This document shows, piece after piece, positions 1 to 7,967 of a stretch of 59,101 nt of DNA. The stretch lies in NCBI GenBank assembly GCA_005804885.1, contig SYOX01000180.1, forward strand, positions 1 to 59,101, written 5' to 3'. Each line of letters opens with the position of its first letter. Within the stretch, counting starts at the first letter, position 1. Below the pieces are notes generated by a model, which worked only from the letters and a program-made list of their open reading frames with translations, was not told where the DNA came from and did not search any database. The stretch comes from Pseudomonadota bacterium (GTDB lineage Bacteria > Myxococcota_A > Bradymonadia > Bradymonadales > GCA-2716585). The position numbers and the translations under genes were made by a program.

Positions 1-179
1 ACGGCTCCTACGGCATCCCCGAGGGCCTCATCTTCTCCTTCCCCTGCCGGATCACCGCCCCCTGGCAGTACGAGATCGTCCAGGGCATCGAGCTGAACGA
101 CTACGCCCAGGCCGCCCTCAAGAAGACCGCCGACGAGCTCATCAGCGAGCGCGCCGACGTCGCCGACCTCCTCGGCTGA
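1..179 (+). CDS. mdh: Malate dehydrogenase, C-terminal fragment (5' end outside window)
   Basis: The open frame enters from the left edge (first full codon at base 3) and stops at 177-179, giving 58 residues. The peptide runs through GSYGIPEGLIFSFPC, then EIVQGIELNDYAQ, and ends with an Ala/Glu-rich helix. This is the usual C-terminus of the NAD-dependent malate dehydrogenases of the LDH-like type (SYGIPEG..SFP, then a closing helix). The enzyme interconverts malate and oxaloacetate in the TCA cycle, in the cytoplasm. Active-site residues lie upstream, outside the window, so the call rests on the tail only. A long palindrome follows 45 bases after the stop and probably ends the transcript. 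Confidence 0.8.
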   Translation, partial: GSYGIPEGLIFSFPCRITAPWQYEIVQGIELNDYAQAALKKTADELISERADVADLLG

Positions 180-224
180 TCCTCCTCAAGCACCCATAAA
201 GACTCAACAATCCAAGGTTGAGTC

Positions 225-272
225 CGAAGCAGCGAGGGCGCGCGGTGATCACCGCGCGCCCTCGCCGCTTCG
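225..272. terminator. Long palindromic terminator after mdh
   Basis: Bases 225-248 and 249-272 are reverse complements except for one mismatch (231/266). The core GCGAGGGCGCGCGGTGA at 232-248 pairs perfectly with 249-265, leaving no loop. There is no run of T after it, so this is a GC-rich, tail-less hairpin, a style that recurs at several gene ends in this window. It lies between mdh and the toxin-antitoxin promoter. Confidence 0.65.
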
Positions 273-359
273 AAGCCCCTATCATTATATAGTCGCTCGC
301 AGGCGCCCCGATCGCCGTCCTTGAACTCCGTCCACGTTGAGACTCAAAAAGACGAAGGA

Positions 360-388
360 TTGACGCGACATACGATCGTGCATACAGT
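360..388 (+). promoter_or_regulatory. Promoter of the brnTA pair, with possible operator
   Basis: TTGACG at 360-365 and TACAGT at 383-388 are 17 bases apart, a near-consensus sigma-70 spacing. The 8-bp palindrome ACGATCGT lies in the spacer. BrnT/BrnA complexes are known to repress their own promoter, so the palindrome is a plausible operator; that part is inference. Confidence 0.6.
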
Positions 389-417
389 GGTGTGATCCAA
401 GGAAGGAGGTCCGGGCC

Positions 418-705
418 ATGGACACAGGCTTTGTCTGGGACATCGAGAAATACGAACTCGTCCAAGAGAAGCACGGCGTTGTCTTCCACGAAGTCGTCTC
501 AGCTTTTGATGACCCCAAGGGATTGGAGGAGCCCGATCCTCAGGGCCATTCCGAGCGATACCTGTTGCTGGCCAGGAGCCACAACGACAGGATCTTGCAG
601 ATCGTCTACACGGACGACTTCACCGAAGAAGGCTCGATGATCTATCGCATCATCACCGCCTTCGATGCTGGGCAGGAGTGGGTCGATGAATACCAAAGAC
701 AGTAG
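418..705 (+). CDS. brnT: BrnT family toxin
   Basis: This 95-residue protein follows the BrnT (DUF497) pattern: an N-terminal FVWDIEKYELVQEKHGV, then FHEVVSAFDD, a central SERYLLLARS strand, and a late YRIITAF strand. BrnT toxins are small RelE-fold ribonucleases that slow translation and are neutralised by BrnA. The start is secured by a strong ribosome-binding site, AAGGAGGT at 403-410. The stop overlaps the next gene by 20 bases, the usual toxin-first order of this family. The conserved late Arg-Ile-Ile-[ST]-A-Arg motif is present only in part (RIITAF), so activity should not be assumed. Confidence 0.85.
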   Translation: MDTGFVWDIEKYELVQEKHGVVFHEVVSAFDDPKGLEEPDPQGHSERYLLLARSHNDRILQIVYTDDFTEEGSMIYRIITAFDAGQEWVDEYQRQ

Positions 706-994
706 CTTTGATTACCAGGAGTACTGCAGCAACACCAAGCCCGACCCTTCCAAGCTGACCAACAGCGTTGAAGCTCGACGACAGCGACTTCAGGCTGCCA
801 AACAGCGCATCACCATCAGGCTTGACCAGGAAGTCGTCGAGCAGTTCAAGACCCTGGCCAACGATGACGGATACCAGACCCTCATCAACCGAGCTCTGCG
901 TGAATGGCTCGCCGCTCAGTCCATCAAGGAACTGATCCGAAACGAGCTGCCCGAGATGGTCAAGTCCGCCGTCAAAGACGCCACCGCGGCCTGA
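686..994 (+). CDS. brnA: BrnA-like antitoxin (ribbon-helix-helix)
   Basis: A 102-residue basic protein whose middle reads QRITIRLDQEVVEQFK, then GYQTLINRALREWL. This is the BrnA/DUF4415 pattern: a DNA-binding strand followed by two helices with the GYQT.IN..LR signature. It should bind and inhibit BrnT and repress the shared promoter. I start it at the ATG at 686 because AGGAG at 674-678 sits 7 bases before it; an ATG at 665 in the same frame lacks such a site. The N-terminal 45 residues are polar and longer than in many BrnA proteins. Translation is probably coupled to brnT through the 20-base overlap. Confidence 0.82.
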   Translation: MNTKDSSFDYQEYCSNTKPDPSKLTNSVEARRQRLQAAKQRITIRLDQEVVEQFKTLANDDGYQTLINRALREWLAAQSIKELIRNELPEMVKSAVKDATAA

Positions 995-1174
995 GCGCCG
1001 GGGCCACTTCACGCCTCGTTGCTGCGGACTCGCCTCGACGTACCAGATCGGCGGATGTAAAGTCACTCAAATTACTAAAGCTAGTCTGTTATGGGCGATT
1101 AACCGCTTAACTCACACCATTGACGTGTGGTAATCGCCGCAGGCGCACTCCGATCGCCCGCCGACGCCCCTCGC

Positions 1175-1867
1175 TCACCCCCCCGATCGCCGCCTCGCCT
1201 TCTTCCTCGGCGGCGCCGTCGGCCACCCCGGCTCCATCGCCCCCGCCTTCGCCAGCGCCGCGCCCACGTCCTCGGGCCTGCGCGACGTGTCCAGCACACC
1301 CAGGCCAAGCAGCCCCACGAAGGCCTCCGCGATCGCCTCGGGATCGCGCCCGCCCAGCGGCGAACTCCACCGCGTCACCCAGGCCGCCGCGCCGAAGATG
1401 AAAAGCCGCGCGAGCCGCAAGTCCAGCCCCGGCACCAGCGCCCCGCTTCCAGCCGCCTCGAACATCAGCCCGTCCCACAGGGCCTCGTATCGCTCAAGCA
1501 AGCCCGCAGCCCTCGCCCGCACCCCCGCATCGATCCGATCCCCGTCAAAAAGCAGCACGAAGGCCGCGTCCTCCGACAACAGCACCTCGATGTGCGCCCT
1601 GAGCGCCAGCCGAAGCCGCTCCATCGGATCGCGCTGCCCCGCGATCGCCAGCCTCACCCCCCGCGCGGCCACCTGCGCTCCGCGCTCCATCACCGCCACC
1701 ACCAGCGACTCCCGCGTCGCGTACCGGTAGGTCACGCTGCCCGGCAACATCCCCGCCTCGGCCGCGATCATCCTGATCGACGCGCCCGCCACGCCATGCA
1801 CCCGAAAGAGCCGCGCTGCCGCGATCAAGAGACGATCATCTTGCGTCTCTTCCTTGGACGTCATCAT
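1175..1867 (-). CDS. TetR family transcriptional regulator
   Basis: 230 residues. The N-terminal 50 residues form a TetR-type helix-turn-helix: DRLLIAAARLFRVHGVAG, then SIRMIAAEAGMLPGSVTYRYATRESL, where the recognition helix runs into the Y-x-YF-like motif. The rest is the variable helical ligand/dimer domain; the last 15 residues are very basic (RKKARRRSGG). A GAGGGGG element precedes the ATG. No target gene is adjacent on the same strand; the next gene is a divergent small lipoprotein, so autoregulation and control of that gene are the simplest guesses. A dyad resembling a TetR operator lies at 1907-1926. Confidence 0.85.
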   Translation of the reverse strand: MMTSKEETQDDRLLIAAARLFRVHGVAGASIRMIAAEAGMLPGSVTYRYATRESLVVAVMERGAQVAARGVRLAIAGQRDPMERLRLALRAHIEVLLSEDAAFVLLFDGDRIDAGVRARAAGLLERYEALWDGLMFEAAGSGALVPGLDLRLARLFIFGAAAWVTRWSSPLGGRDPEAIAEAFVGLLGLGVLDTSRRPEDVGAALAKAGAMEPGWPTAPPRKKARRRSGG

Positions 1868-1906
1868 TGAACCACCCCCTCAAGGCCCATCACACCGCAA
1901 TCTTCA

Positions 1907-1926
1907 ATTTGTACGACCGTCCAAAT
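1907..1926. promoter_or_regulatory. Candidate TetR operator
   Basis: The 20-base dyad ATTTGTACGACCGTCCAAAT has outer arms ATTTG/CAAAT and inner arms ACG/CGT that pair, with only the central bases breaking symmetry. It lies 40 bases upstream of the TetR start, where TetR family autoregulatory sites are usually found. The link to the regulator is inference. Confidence 0.45.
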
Positions 1927-2123
1927 CTAGCGCACATCTCAGACACCTGCAAGCGCCGCTCAGGCGCCCGTAAACGCCGCGCGCTCGCCGCCATCCTCCA
2001 GTCTGGCCGCCCGCGAGTCTGGCTCGCGGCACGAAAACCACCCTCTTGACGGCAGGTTTTCGAGCGCGCATCAGGGAGGGGCACGCAGAACACAGGCTGA
2101 GGCCGACAACGGAGGGTACGAGC

Positions 2124-2708
2124 TTGGGACACGGACATGCGTTTTTGATCATCGCGGCCGCAGGGCTCGCGTCGGCGACGGCCTGCGACAAGAAGCCGGC
2201 GCCGTCTCCTTCCCCCGAGGTTGTCACCGAGGGCGACCCCGCCCCCACGGCTCCGGAGGCCACGAAGGTCGAAGAGGAGCAGAAGGGGGGAGAGGTTGAG
2301 AAGACCGAGGTGGCCTCGGAGCCTGAGCCCTCTCCGGTGATAGAGATGCCCCCCTCCGAGGTCCCGGACAAGGTCCAGGGGGCCAACTTCCAGATCGGCA
2401 CCTCGACCGTGGACGGCCTGACCCTCAAGGACCTCAGCTGCAAGCTCGAAGGCGGCTTCCTGGCCGGCGCCGCGATCATGGGCGCGTTGTCCAAGCAGCG
2501 GACATCATTGGAGTCCTGCGTCGAATCTCCGGCGCAGATCCGGGTCGGCTGGAGCGGCAAGGGCGGGGCGGCGCAGGAGGTGAACGTCAAGGGCGCCCCC
2601 AGCCCGAAAAGTGCCGCCTGCGTCGCCGACGTCCTGGCGAAGTCTGAAGGCATCCCCAACGGCGCCTGCGCCGCGACGCTCGTCCTCGGCGAGCCCGCCA
2701 AGGAGTAA
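2124..2708 (+). CDS. Small lipoprotein with AgmX/PglI-like C-terminal region
   Basis: I start this at the TTG at 2124: GGAGG at 2111-2115 lies 8 bases before it, and the resulting N-terminus is a lipoprotein signal (hydrophobic FLIIAAAGLASA then TAC-D). An ATG further upstream (2046) would bury the signal peptide. After the lipidated Cys comes a Pro/Glu/Ala tether of about 60 residues. The C-terminal third has a Cys pair (SCVES ... AACVADVLA) and a G-x-x-x-x-V-x-V pattern seen in the AgmX/PglI C-terminal domains common in myxobacterial secreted proteins; this assignment is tentative. 194 residues, no recognised function. Confidence 0.6.
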   Translation: MGHGHAFLIIAAAGLASATACDKKPAPSPSPEVVTEGDPAPTAPEATKVEEEQKGGEVEKTEVASEPEPSPVIEMPPSEVPDKVQGANFQIGTSTVDGLTLKDLSCKLEGGFLAGAAIMGALSKQRTSLESCVESPAQIRVGWSGKGGAAQEVNVKGAPSPKSAACVADVLAKSEGIPNGACAATLVLGEPAKE

Positions 2709-2758
2709 GGCCAGCTCCGACGTCGGCTCCGATGACGGACTCGCCGATCCCGACGTGT

Positions 2759-2807
2759 CCGCCAACGAAGTCAAATCGACGATCTCGTCTTGCCCGCCAA
2801 CGAAGTC
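2759..2807 (+). repeat. Short direct repeat upstream of the Cys-rich gene
   Basis: CCGCCAACGAAGTC occurs twice, at 2759-2772 and 2794-2807, 35 bases apart and just upstream of the promoter at 2811-2839. The spacing is near three helical turns, so a paired activator site is possible but unproven. Confidence 0.4.
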
Positions 2808-2810
2808 GGC

Positions 2811-2839
2811 CAGACAGCGGCGATCCCGCCTGCTACAAT
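2811..2839 (+). promoter_or_regulatory. Promoter of the Cys-rich lipoprotein pair
   Basis: CAGACA (2811-2816) and TACAAT (2834-2839) are separated by 17 bases and lie about 40 bases upstream of the start codon at 2879. The -10 box is one base from consensus. Confidence 0.5.
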
Positions 2840-2878
2840 TGCCCTTCGGCGTGACCTGATCGCGCCAGGAGGAAGACC

Positions 2879-5872
2879 ATGTCCACCCGCGCCCCCAACC
2901 TCGCCGCCGCCCTGCTCTCGTCGGTGATGGTCCTCTCGATCTCCGCGTGCACGAACGACAACCCGCTCTTCGGCGAGGTTCGCTTGGGCGACCCGGACGC
3001 GGGCGAGCCGGGTGAGCCGGACACGCCAGCGCCCTTCGAGGGCTGCCGCCCGGATCAGTGCGCCATCGACAAGGGCTGCTTCGACAACGGCGCGGCAAAC
3101 CCCGACAACCCCTGCGAGGCTTGCCTCTTTGTCGTCGATCCTGCCGCCTGGTCCGCGAACGACGCGGCGACCTGCGACGACGGCGACGCCTGCACCGGGG
3201 GCGACGCCTGCGTGGCCGGCCAGTGCGCGGGCGCGGCGCTCGACTGCAATGACAACGACCCCTGCACCGCCGACGCCTGCGACGGCGCCACCGGCCAGTG
3301 CGCCTCCTCGCCGCTCGACGGCGTCGCCTGCGACGACGGCGACTCATGCACCCTCGGCGACGTCTGCCAGCAGGGTCAGTGCCAGGGCGCCCCCGCGATG
3401 GACTGCGACGACGACAACCCCTGCACCAGCGACACCTGCGATCTGGGGGTCGGCTGCAACCACGCCCCGCTCGACGGCGCCGCCTGCGACGACGGCGACG
3501 CCTGCACCCTCGGCGACGTCTGCGATCAGGGCGCCTGTCAGGCCGGCGCGGCCCCGCTGGGCTGCGACGACGGCAATGTCTGCACCGTCGACGGCTGCGA
3601 TCCCGAGCGCGGCTGCGTCAACCAGCCCATCGACCACCTCTGCCAGGACGACAACCCCTGCACCGACGAGCGCTGCGACGCCGAGCGCGGCTGCCTCTAC
3701 CCCTTCAACGACGATCCTTGCGACGACCTCGATGCCTGCACGCTGAGCGATCAGTGCCGCGGCGGCGCCTGTCTCGGGGAGGCCGTCGCGCTCGACGACG
3801 GCAACCCGTGCACCGATCTGAGCTGCGATCCCGTCGCCGGGGTCCAGGTGGGCTTCAACGACGATTCTTGCGACGACCGCAATGCCTGCACCGTCGGCGA
3901 TCTGTGCGTCGAGGGCGGCTGCGAGGCCGGCACCGACCCGCTCAACTGCGACGACGGCAACACCTGCACCGACGACGCCTGCGACCCCGATCTGGGCTGC
4001 GCCTCGGTCAACAACACCCGCGGCTGCGACGACAACAACGCCTGCACGATCCAGGACACCTGCGGCGACGGCCGCTGCGCCGGGGTGGTCCGAAGCTGCG
4101 ACGACAACAACGCCTGCACCGACGACGCCTGCGATCCTGCCCTCGGGTGTCGAAATACACCTGTTGTTTCAAATACTTGCCGCCCATCCATCGATGTCGA
4201 GTTCCCGCCGCGCGCGGCGACGATCCAGGGCGACAGCCCGATCGTCACGGTGCGCGGCCGAGCCTCCAGCGGCGCCGGGGCCATCACCGCGCTGACCATC
4301 AACGGCGCCCCGGCCCCCGTCCGGGCCGGCGCCTTCTCGCTGGCCGTGCCGGTCGAGGTCGGCGGCAACACCCTCGTCATCGAGGCCACCGACGCGATCG
4401 GGGCCGTCCGCCGCAAGGTGCAGTCCTTCCTCTGGTCGCCGATCTTCCGGCAGCCCGGCCCCGAGATCATCGCCGCCGGGGCCGTGGAGGAGGGGCTTGG
4501 GATGTTCCTGGATCGCGAGGTGCTCGACGACGGCGACCGGACCTTGCCCGCGAACGACTTCGCCACGATCTTCGACATCATCTTGGACACCTTCGACATC
4601 GGCAGCTTCATCCCCGATCCGGCCGGGACCTTCGCGGGCCTGACCATCCGGGTGACCTCCTTTGACCACGGCGACCCCCAGGTGTCTTTGATCCCCGAAG
4701 AGGGGGTGCTCCACCTGCGGATCTTCATCCCGGATATCCGCGCGGGGATGCGGGCCGGCTCCTTCAACGGATCTCTGGAGGCCGACAGCCTCGTCATCGA
4801 CGCGGACGTCGCGCTCGACGTCCAGGACCGCCAGCTCGTCGTGCTCATCGAGGACGAGGGCGTTCAGGTGGCCATCAACAACGCCCGCTTCCGCTTCACC
4901 AGCTTCATCCTCCAGCTCCTGATCGGCTGGCTGGTCGACGCCTTCCTGCCGAGCCTGATCAACGACCTTGAGGCGCAGTTCCGCGGCGCCCTGGCCGACT
5001 CCATCAAGCCGCTGCTGGAGGACGCGCTCGGCGGGCTGGCGCTGGACACCACCCTCGACTTCCCCTCCCTCTCCGATCCGGGCCAGTCCATCCCGGTGCG
5101 CCTGCGGACGGCCTACGCGGCCATCGGGATCGACCCCGACGGCATGGCGCTGGCCTTCGAAGCCGGCGCCTTCGCCGCGCGGGCCGTCCCCTACGACAAC
5201 CTCGGCGCTCTGGGCAGGGCGGGGTGCCTCGACGGCGCCCAGAGCCTGCTGATCCCAGGCGAGGGCGGCTTTGAGATGATCCTGTCCGACGACCTGCTCG
5301 GGCAGCTCCTGCACGGGGCCTGGAGAGGAGGGTTGCTGGAGTTCGATCTGCCGCCTGAGCTGCTCGGCGGGCTCGACCTGGGGCAGTTCGGGGTCAGCGA
5401 CCTGACCATGACCCTCAGCGGGATGCTCCAGCCCACGGCCAGCGACTGCAACCCGCAGGGGCGCCTGCTGCTGCACATCGGCGATCTTCGCATCGACGCC
5501 AGCATGCAGGTCTTCGGCGCGCCGCTGGACGTGGTCGTCTTCGCCAGCTTCACCGCGGGCCTCGATCTGCGCGCCCAGGAGGGCGGGATCGGGCTGGCCG
5601 TCGAGAGCATCGAGTCGGCCGATCTTGAGATCAACGTCGTCCAGGACGACCTGATCAGCTTCGAGGCCGTCCTCGGCGAGCTGATCGAGGCCAGCCTCAT
5701 CCCCGCGCTCCTGGAGCTGCTCGGCGGCGACGGCCTCGGCAGCTTCCCGCTCCCCTCCATCGACCTCTCGGAAGCCATCGACGGCCTCAACGAGCCTCTG
5801 ATCATCACCATCGTGCCCCGCACCCTCCAGCGCCAGGGGGGCAACACCATCGTCCGTGGAGAGCTGCAATGA
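2879..5872 (+). CDS. Cys-rich repeat lipoprotein with Ig-like and BPI/TULIP-like domains
   Basis: 997 residues, with AGGAGGAAG before the ATG. A lipoprotein signal ends at ISA-C24. Residues about 90-435 hold 13 Cys-rich units that alternate between CDDGDACTxGDxC and CDDxNPCTxDxCDxxxGC, the Dictyostelium-type (Dicty_CTDC-like) repeat. Residues about 437-520 look like one Ig/glucodextranase-B-like domain (VRGRAS...INGAPAPV...GGNTLVIEATD). The remaining 470 residues are beta-rich and match the order of features in BPI/LBP-type lipid-binding proteins: a GWLVDAFLPSLINDLEAQF helix region, a MILSDDLLGQLLHGAWRGG segment, and a terminal GSFPLPSI motif. That last assignment is by eye. It should sit on the outer membrane facing outward or in the periplasm. 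The repeats are also strongly repetitive in DNA. The gene overlaps the next by ATGA. Confidence 0.8.
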   Translation: MSTRAPNLAAALLSSVMVLSISACTNDNPLFGEVRLGDPDAGEPGEPDTPAPFEGCRPDQCAIDKGCFDNGAANPDNPCEACLFVVDPAAWSANDAATCDDGDACTGGDACVAGQCAGAALDCNDNDPCTADACDGATGQCASSPLDGVACDDGDSCTLGDVCQQGQCQGAPAMDCDDDNPCTSDTCDLGVGCNHAPLDGAACDDGDACTLGDVCDQGACQAGAAPLGCDDGNVCTVDGCDPERGCVNQPIDHLCQDDNPCTDERCDAERGCLYPFNDDPCDDLDACTLSDQCRGGACLGEAVALDDGNPCTDLSCDPVAGVQVGFNDDSCDDRNACTVGDLCVEGGCEAGTDPLNCDDGNTCTDDACDPDLGCASVNNTRGCDDNNACTIQDTCGDGRCAGVVRSCDDNNACTDDACDPALGCRNTPVVSNTCRPSIDVEFPPRAATIQGDSPIVTVRGRASSGAGAITALTINGAPAPVRAGAFSLAVPVEVGGNTLVIEATDAIGAVRRKVQSFLWSPIFRQPGPEIIAAGAVEEGLGMFLDREVLDDGDRTLPANDFATIFDIILDTFDIGSFIPDPAGTFAGLTIRVTSFDHGDPQVSLIPEEGVLHLRIFIPDIRAGMRAGSFNGSLEADSLVIDADVALDVQDRQLVVLIEDEGVQVAINNARFRFTSFILQLLIGWLVDAFLPSLINDLEAQFRGALADSIKPLLEDALGGLALDTTLDFPSLSDPGQSIPVRLRTAYAAIGIDPDGMALAFEAGAFAARAVPYDNLGALGRAGCLDGAQSLLIPGEGGFEMILSDDLLGQLLHGAWRGGLLEFDLPPELLGGLDLGQFGVSDLTMTLSGMLQPTASDCNPQGRLLLHIGDLRIDASMQVFGAPLDVVVFASFTAGLDLRAQEGGIGLAVESIESADLEINVVQDDLISFEAVLGELIEASLIPALLELLGGDGLGSFPLPSIDLSEAIDGLNEPLIITIVPRTLQRQGGNTIVRGELQ

Positions 5873-7785
5873 CCCGGCGCCACCCTTCAATCCCCGGCCC
5901 GCTGTTCGCGCTGGCGCTCTGGCTGGCCGTCGTGACCCTGGTCGGCTGCACCCGCGAGCTCGACCTGCCGCCCATCCCCGAGCCTGTCGACGCGGGCTCA
6001 GACGCCGATCCCGGCCAGCCCGACGCCGACGACCTCCCTGGCCCTCCGCGCTCCTGCCAGATCGACGCCGACTGCGACGACGCGCTGGCCTGCACCACCG
6101 ACCGCTGCCTCGACGCTGGTCACTGCGCCTGGGAGATCGCCCCCGACCGCTGCCTCATCGACGGCGTCTGCCGCGACGCCTTCTCCCCCTCACCTCGATC
6201 CCGATGCGAGCTCTGCGACCCCGGCGTGTCGCCCTTTGAATGGACCATCCGCCTCGAAAACGACCCCTGCGACGACGGCGACGCCTGCACTTTCGGCGAG
6301 AGGTGCCTCGCCGGCGTCTGTCGCGGCGGCGACGTCGTGTCGTGCGAGGGCGACAACCCCTGCGCCGCCCCTCGCTGCGATCCAGCCCGCGGCTGCGTCT
6401 TCGACCCCGTCAACGAGGGCGTCGCCTGCGACGACGGCGACGCCTGCACCCAGCGTGACGCCTGTCGCGTCGGGGCTTGCGCCGGGGATCCGCTCGACTG
6501 CGACGACGGAAACCCCTGCACCGACGACACCTGCAGCGGCGGCGCTTGCGACAACACCCCCAACGACAATCCTTGCTCGGACGGCGACGAATGCACGACA
6601 GGCGACACATGCGACAAGGGCGCGTGTGTCGCGGATCAAGCGGCCAACTGCGACGACGGCAACATCTGCACCATCGACGGCTGCGACGCGCTGGCCGGGT
6701 GCTTCAACCTCCCCACCGAGAACCCCTGCTGCGTCGGCCTGAACTCCATCTGCGACGACGGCGACCCCTGCACCTCGGACCTGTGCGACCCCGAAGGCGG
6801 CGACTGCGTCTACCAGCTCAACGCCGCCCGCTGCGACGACCAGAGCGCATGCACGACAGGCGACACCTGCCAGCAAGGCCGCTGCCAGGGCGCCCCCGTG
6901 ATCTGCGACGACGACAACGTCTGCACCGACGATCGATGCAATGACACCCTCGGCTGCGTCGCCTCCCCCCTGAGCGAAGGGGCCTGCGACGACGGCGTCC
7001 AGTGCACCCTCGGCGACGCGTGCGTCCAGGGCGTCTGTCGCGGGGACGCCTCGGGCTGCGTCTGCGAGCCCGACTTCGGGCAGACCGCCGTCAAGTTCAT
7101 CCAGGCTCGGATCGCCGACGCCGGCGCGGGCCTGGATCTGACCGGGGATGGTCGACCGGACAACCAGCTCGGGGTCCTCGGCGCGCTGGTCAACGGACCC
7201 ATTCAGGACGGCGTCGATCAGGGCAGCCTCATCCTGCTGATGGACTTCCTCGACTTCCAGCAGAACCCCTTCGAGCTGGCGGCCTACGACGGCGCTCTAA
7301 GCCCCGATGACCTCGCCTGCGACCTTCAGGGCGAGGTCTGCGACTACCTCGTCGGCGCGAGCCTGCTGGACCCCGACACCTGCGCGCCGCGCGTGGTCCT
7401 GTCGGCGACGCTCAGCGGCCAGACGCTCTCCGCCGGCGGACCCGGCACCACCTTCCCCTTCCTGATCCCCTTCGGCGACGGGATCTTGCGGCTGACCCTC
7501 TACGAAGTGCGCCTGGAGGCCACCGTCGTCATCCAGAACGGCCAGGTGACCTCGATCGACGGCACCCTGGCGGGGGCCGTGCGCCGCGCCGAGCTGCTGG
7601 CCGCCTTGAGGCAGCTCCCCGAGGGCGCCTTGCCCTTCCCCGTCGACGCCATCGCGCCGATCCTCGACAGGCTCGCGCAGGACGACGTGGACACGACCGA
7701 CGACGGCGTCGACAGGCCGGACGCGGCCTCCATCGCCTTGTCCCTGGCCGGGATCGGCGCGCGCCTCGTCGGCGTCCAGAGGTAG
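5869..7785 (+). CDS. Second Cys-rich repeat lipoprotein
   Basis: 638 residues, starting within the stop of the previous gene (ATGA), so the two are co-translated. A lipoprotein signal ends at LVG-C27 and is followed by an Asp/Pro/Ala tether. Residues about 65-400 hold 11 CDDGxxCT-type units like those of the neighbour. The last 240 residues form a separate beta-rich domain that begins at ...LDLTGDGRPDNQLG, contains FPFLIPFGDG and ends with an Asp-rich segment DDVDTTDDGVDRPDA, which may bind calcium. I know this arrangement from myxobacterial secreted proteins but no defined function. Unlike its partner it shows no TULIP-like features. The shared repeats suggest the two proteins sit or work together at the cell surface. 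Confidence 0.78.
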   Translation: MTRRHPSIPGPLFALALWLAVVTLVGCTRELDLPPIPEPVDAGSDADPGQPDADDLPGPPRSCQIDADCDDALACTTDRCLDAGHCAWEIAPDRCLIDGVCRDAFSPSPRSRCELCDPGVSPFEWTIRLENDPCDDGDACTFGERCLAGVCRGGDVVSCEGDNPCAAPRCDPARGCVFDPVNEGVACDDGDACTQRDACRVGACAGDPLDCDDGNPCTDDTCSGGACDNTPNDNPCSDGDECTTGDTCDKGACVADQAANCDDGNICTIDGCDALAGCFNLPTENPCCVGLNSICDDGDPCTSDLCDPEGGDCVYQLNAARCDDQSACTTGDTCQQGRCQGAPVICDDDNVCTDDRCNDTLGCVASPLSEGACDDGVQCTLGDACVQGVCRGDASGCVCEPDFGQTAVKFIQARIADAGAGLDLTGDGRPDNQLGVLGALVNGPIQDGVDQGSLILLMDFLDFQQNPFELAAYDGALSPDDLACDLQGEVCDYLVGASLLDPDTCAPRVVLSATLSGQTLSAGGPGTTFPFLIPFGDGILRLTLYEVRLEATVVIQNGQVTSIDGTLAGAVRRAELLAALRQLPEGALPFPVDAIAPILDRLAQDDVDTTDDGVDRPDAASIALSLAGIGARLVGVQR

Positions 7786-7795
7786 CCCGCGGGCC

Positions 7796-7832
7796 GCGCG
7801 AGGATCGCTCGCTTGCCCCGCGATCCTCGCGC
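7796..7832. terminator. Terminator hairpin of the Cys-rich gene pair
   Basis: GCGCGAGGATCGC at 7796-7808 pairs perfectly with 7820-7832 around an 11-base loop, 10 bases after the stop codon. No T run follows, as for other terminators here. Confidence 0.65.
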
Positions 7833-7967
7833 AAGAATCGGATTGAGGGGCCTGGGCCGCGCCTCTAACTTGTCCCTCGAAGCGCGAGGCCCTGGCGCCC
7901 AGGCCGTCTGTCGAAGAGGCGACAGCGCGGCCACCAGGCGCCGGAGCGCAGCAAGAGGAGCCCGAAG

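Noticed and set aside
4169..5890. A 573-codon open frame on the minus strand across the Cys-rich lipoprotein gene.
   Set aside because: It is a shadow in GC-rich DNA: low-complexity Arg/Glu/Asp composition, no ribosome-binding site, and the plus-strand protein has clear domains.
2879..7100. Regular DNA repeats that could suggest a CRISPR array or satellite.
   Set aside because: The periodicity follows codons of CDDGxxCT protein repeats; units differ by synonymous and conservative changes and there are no spacers.
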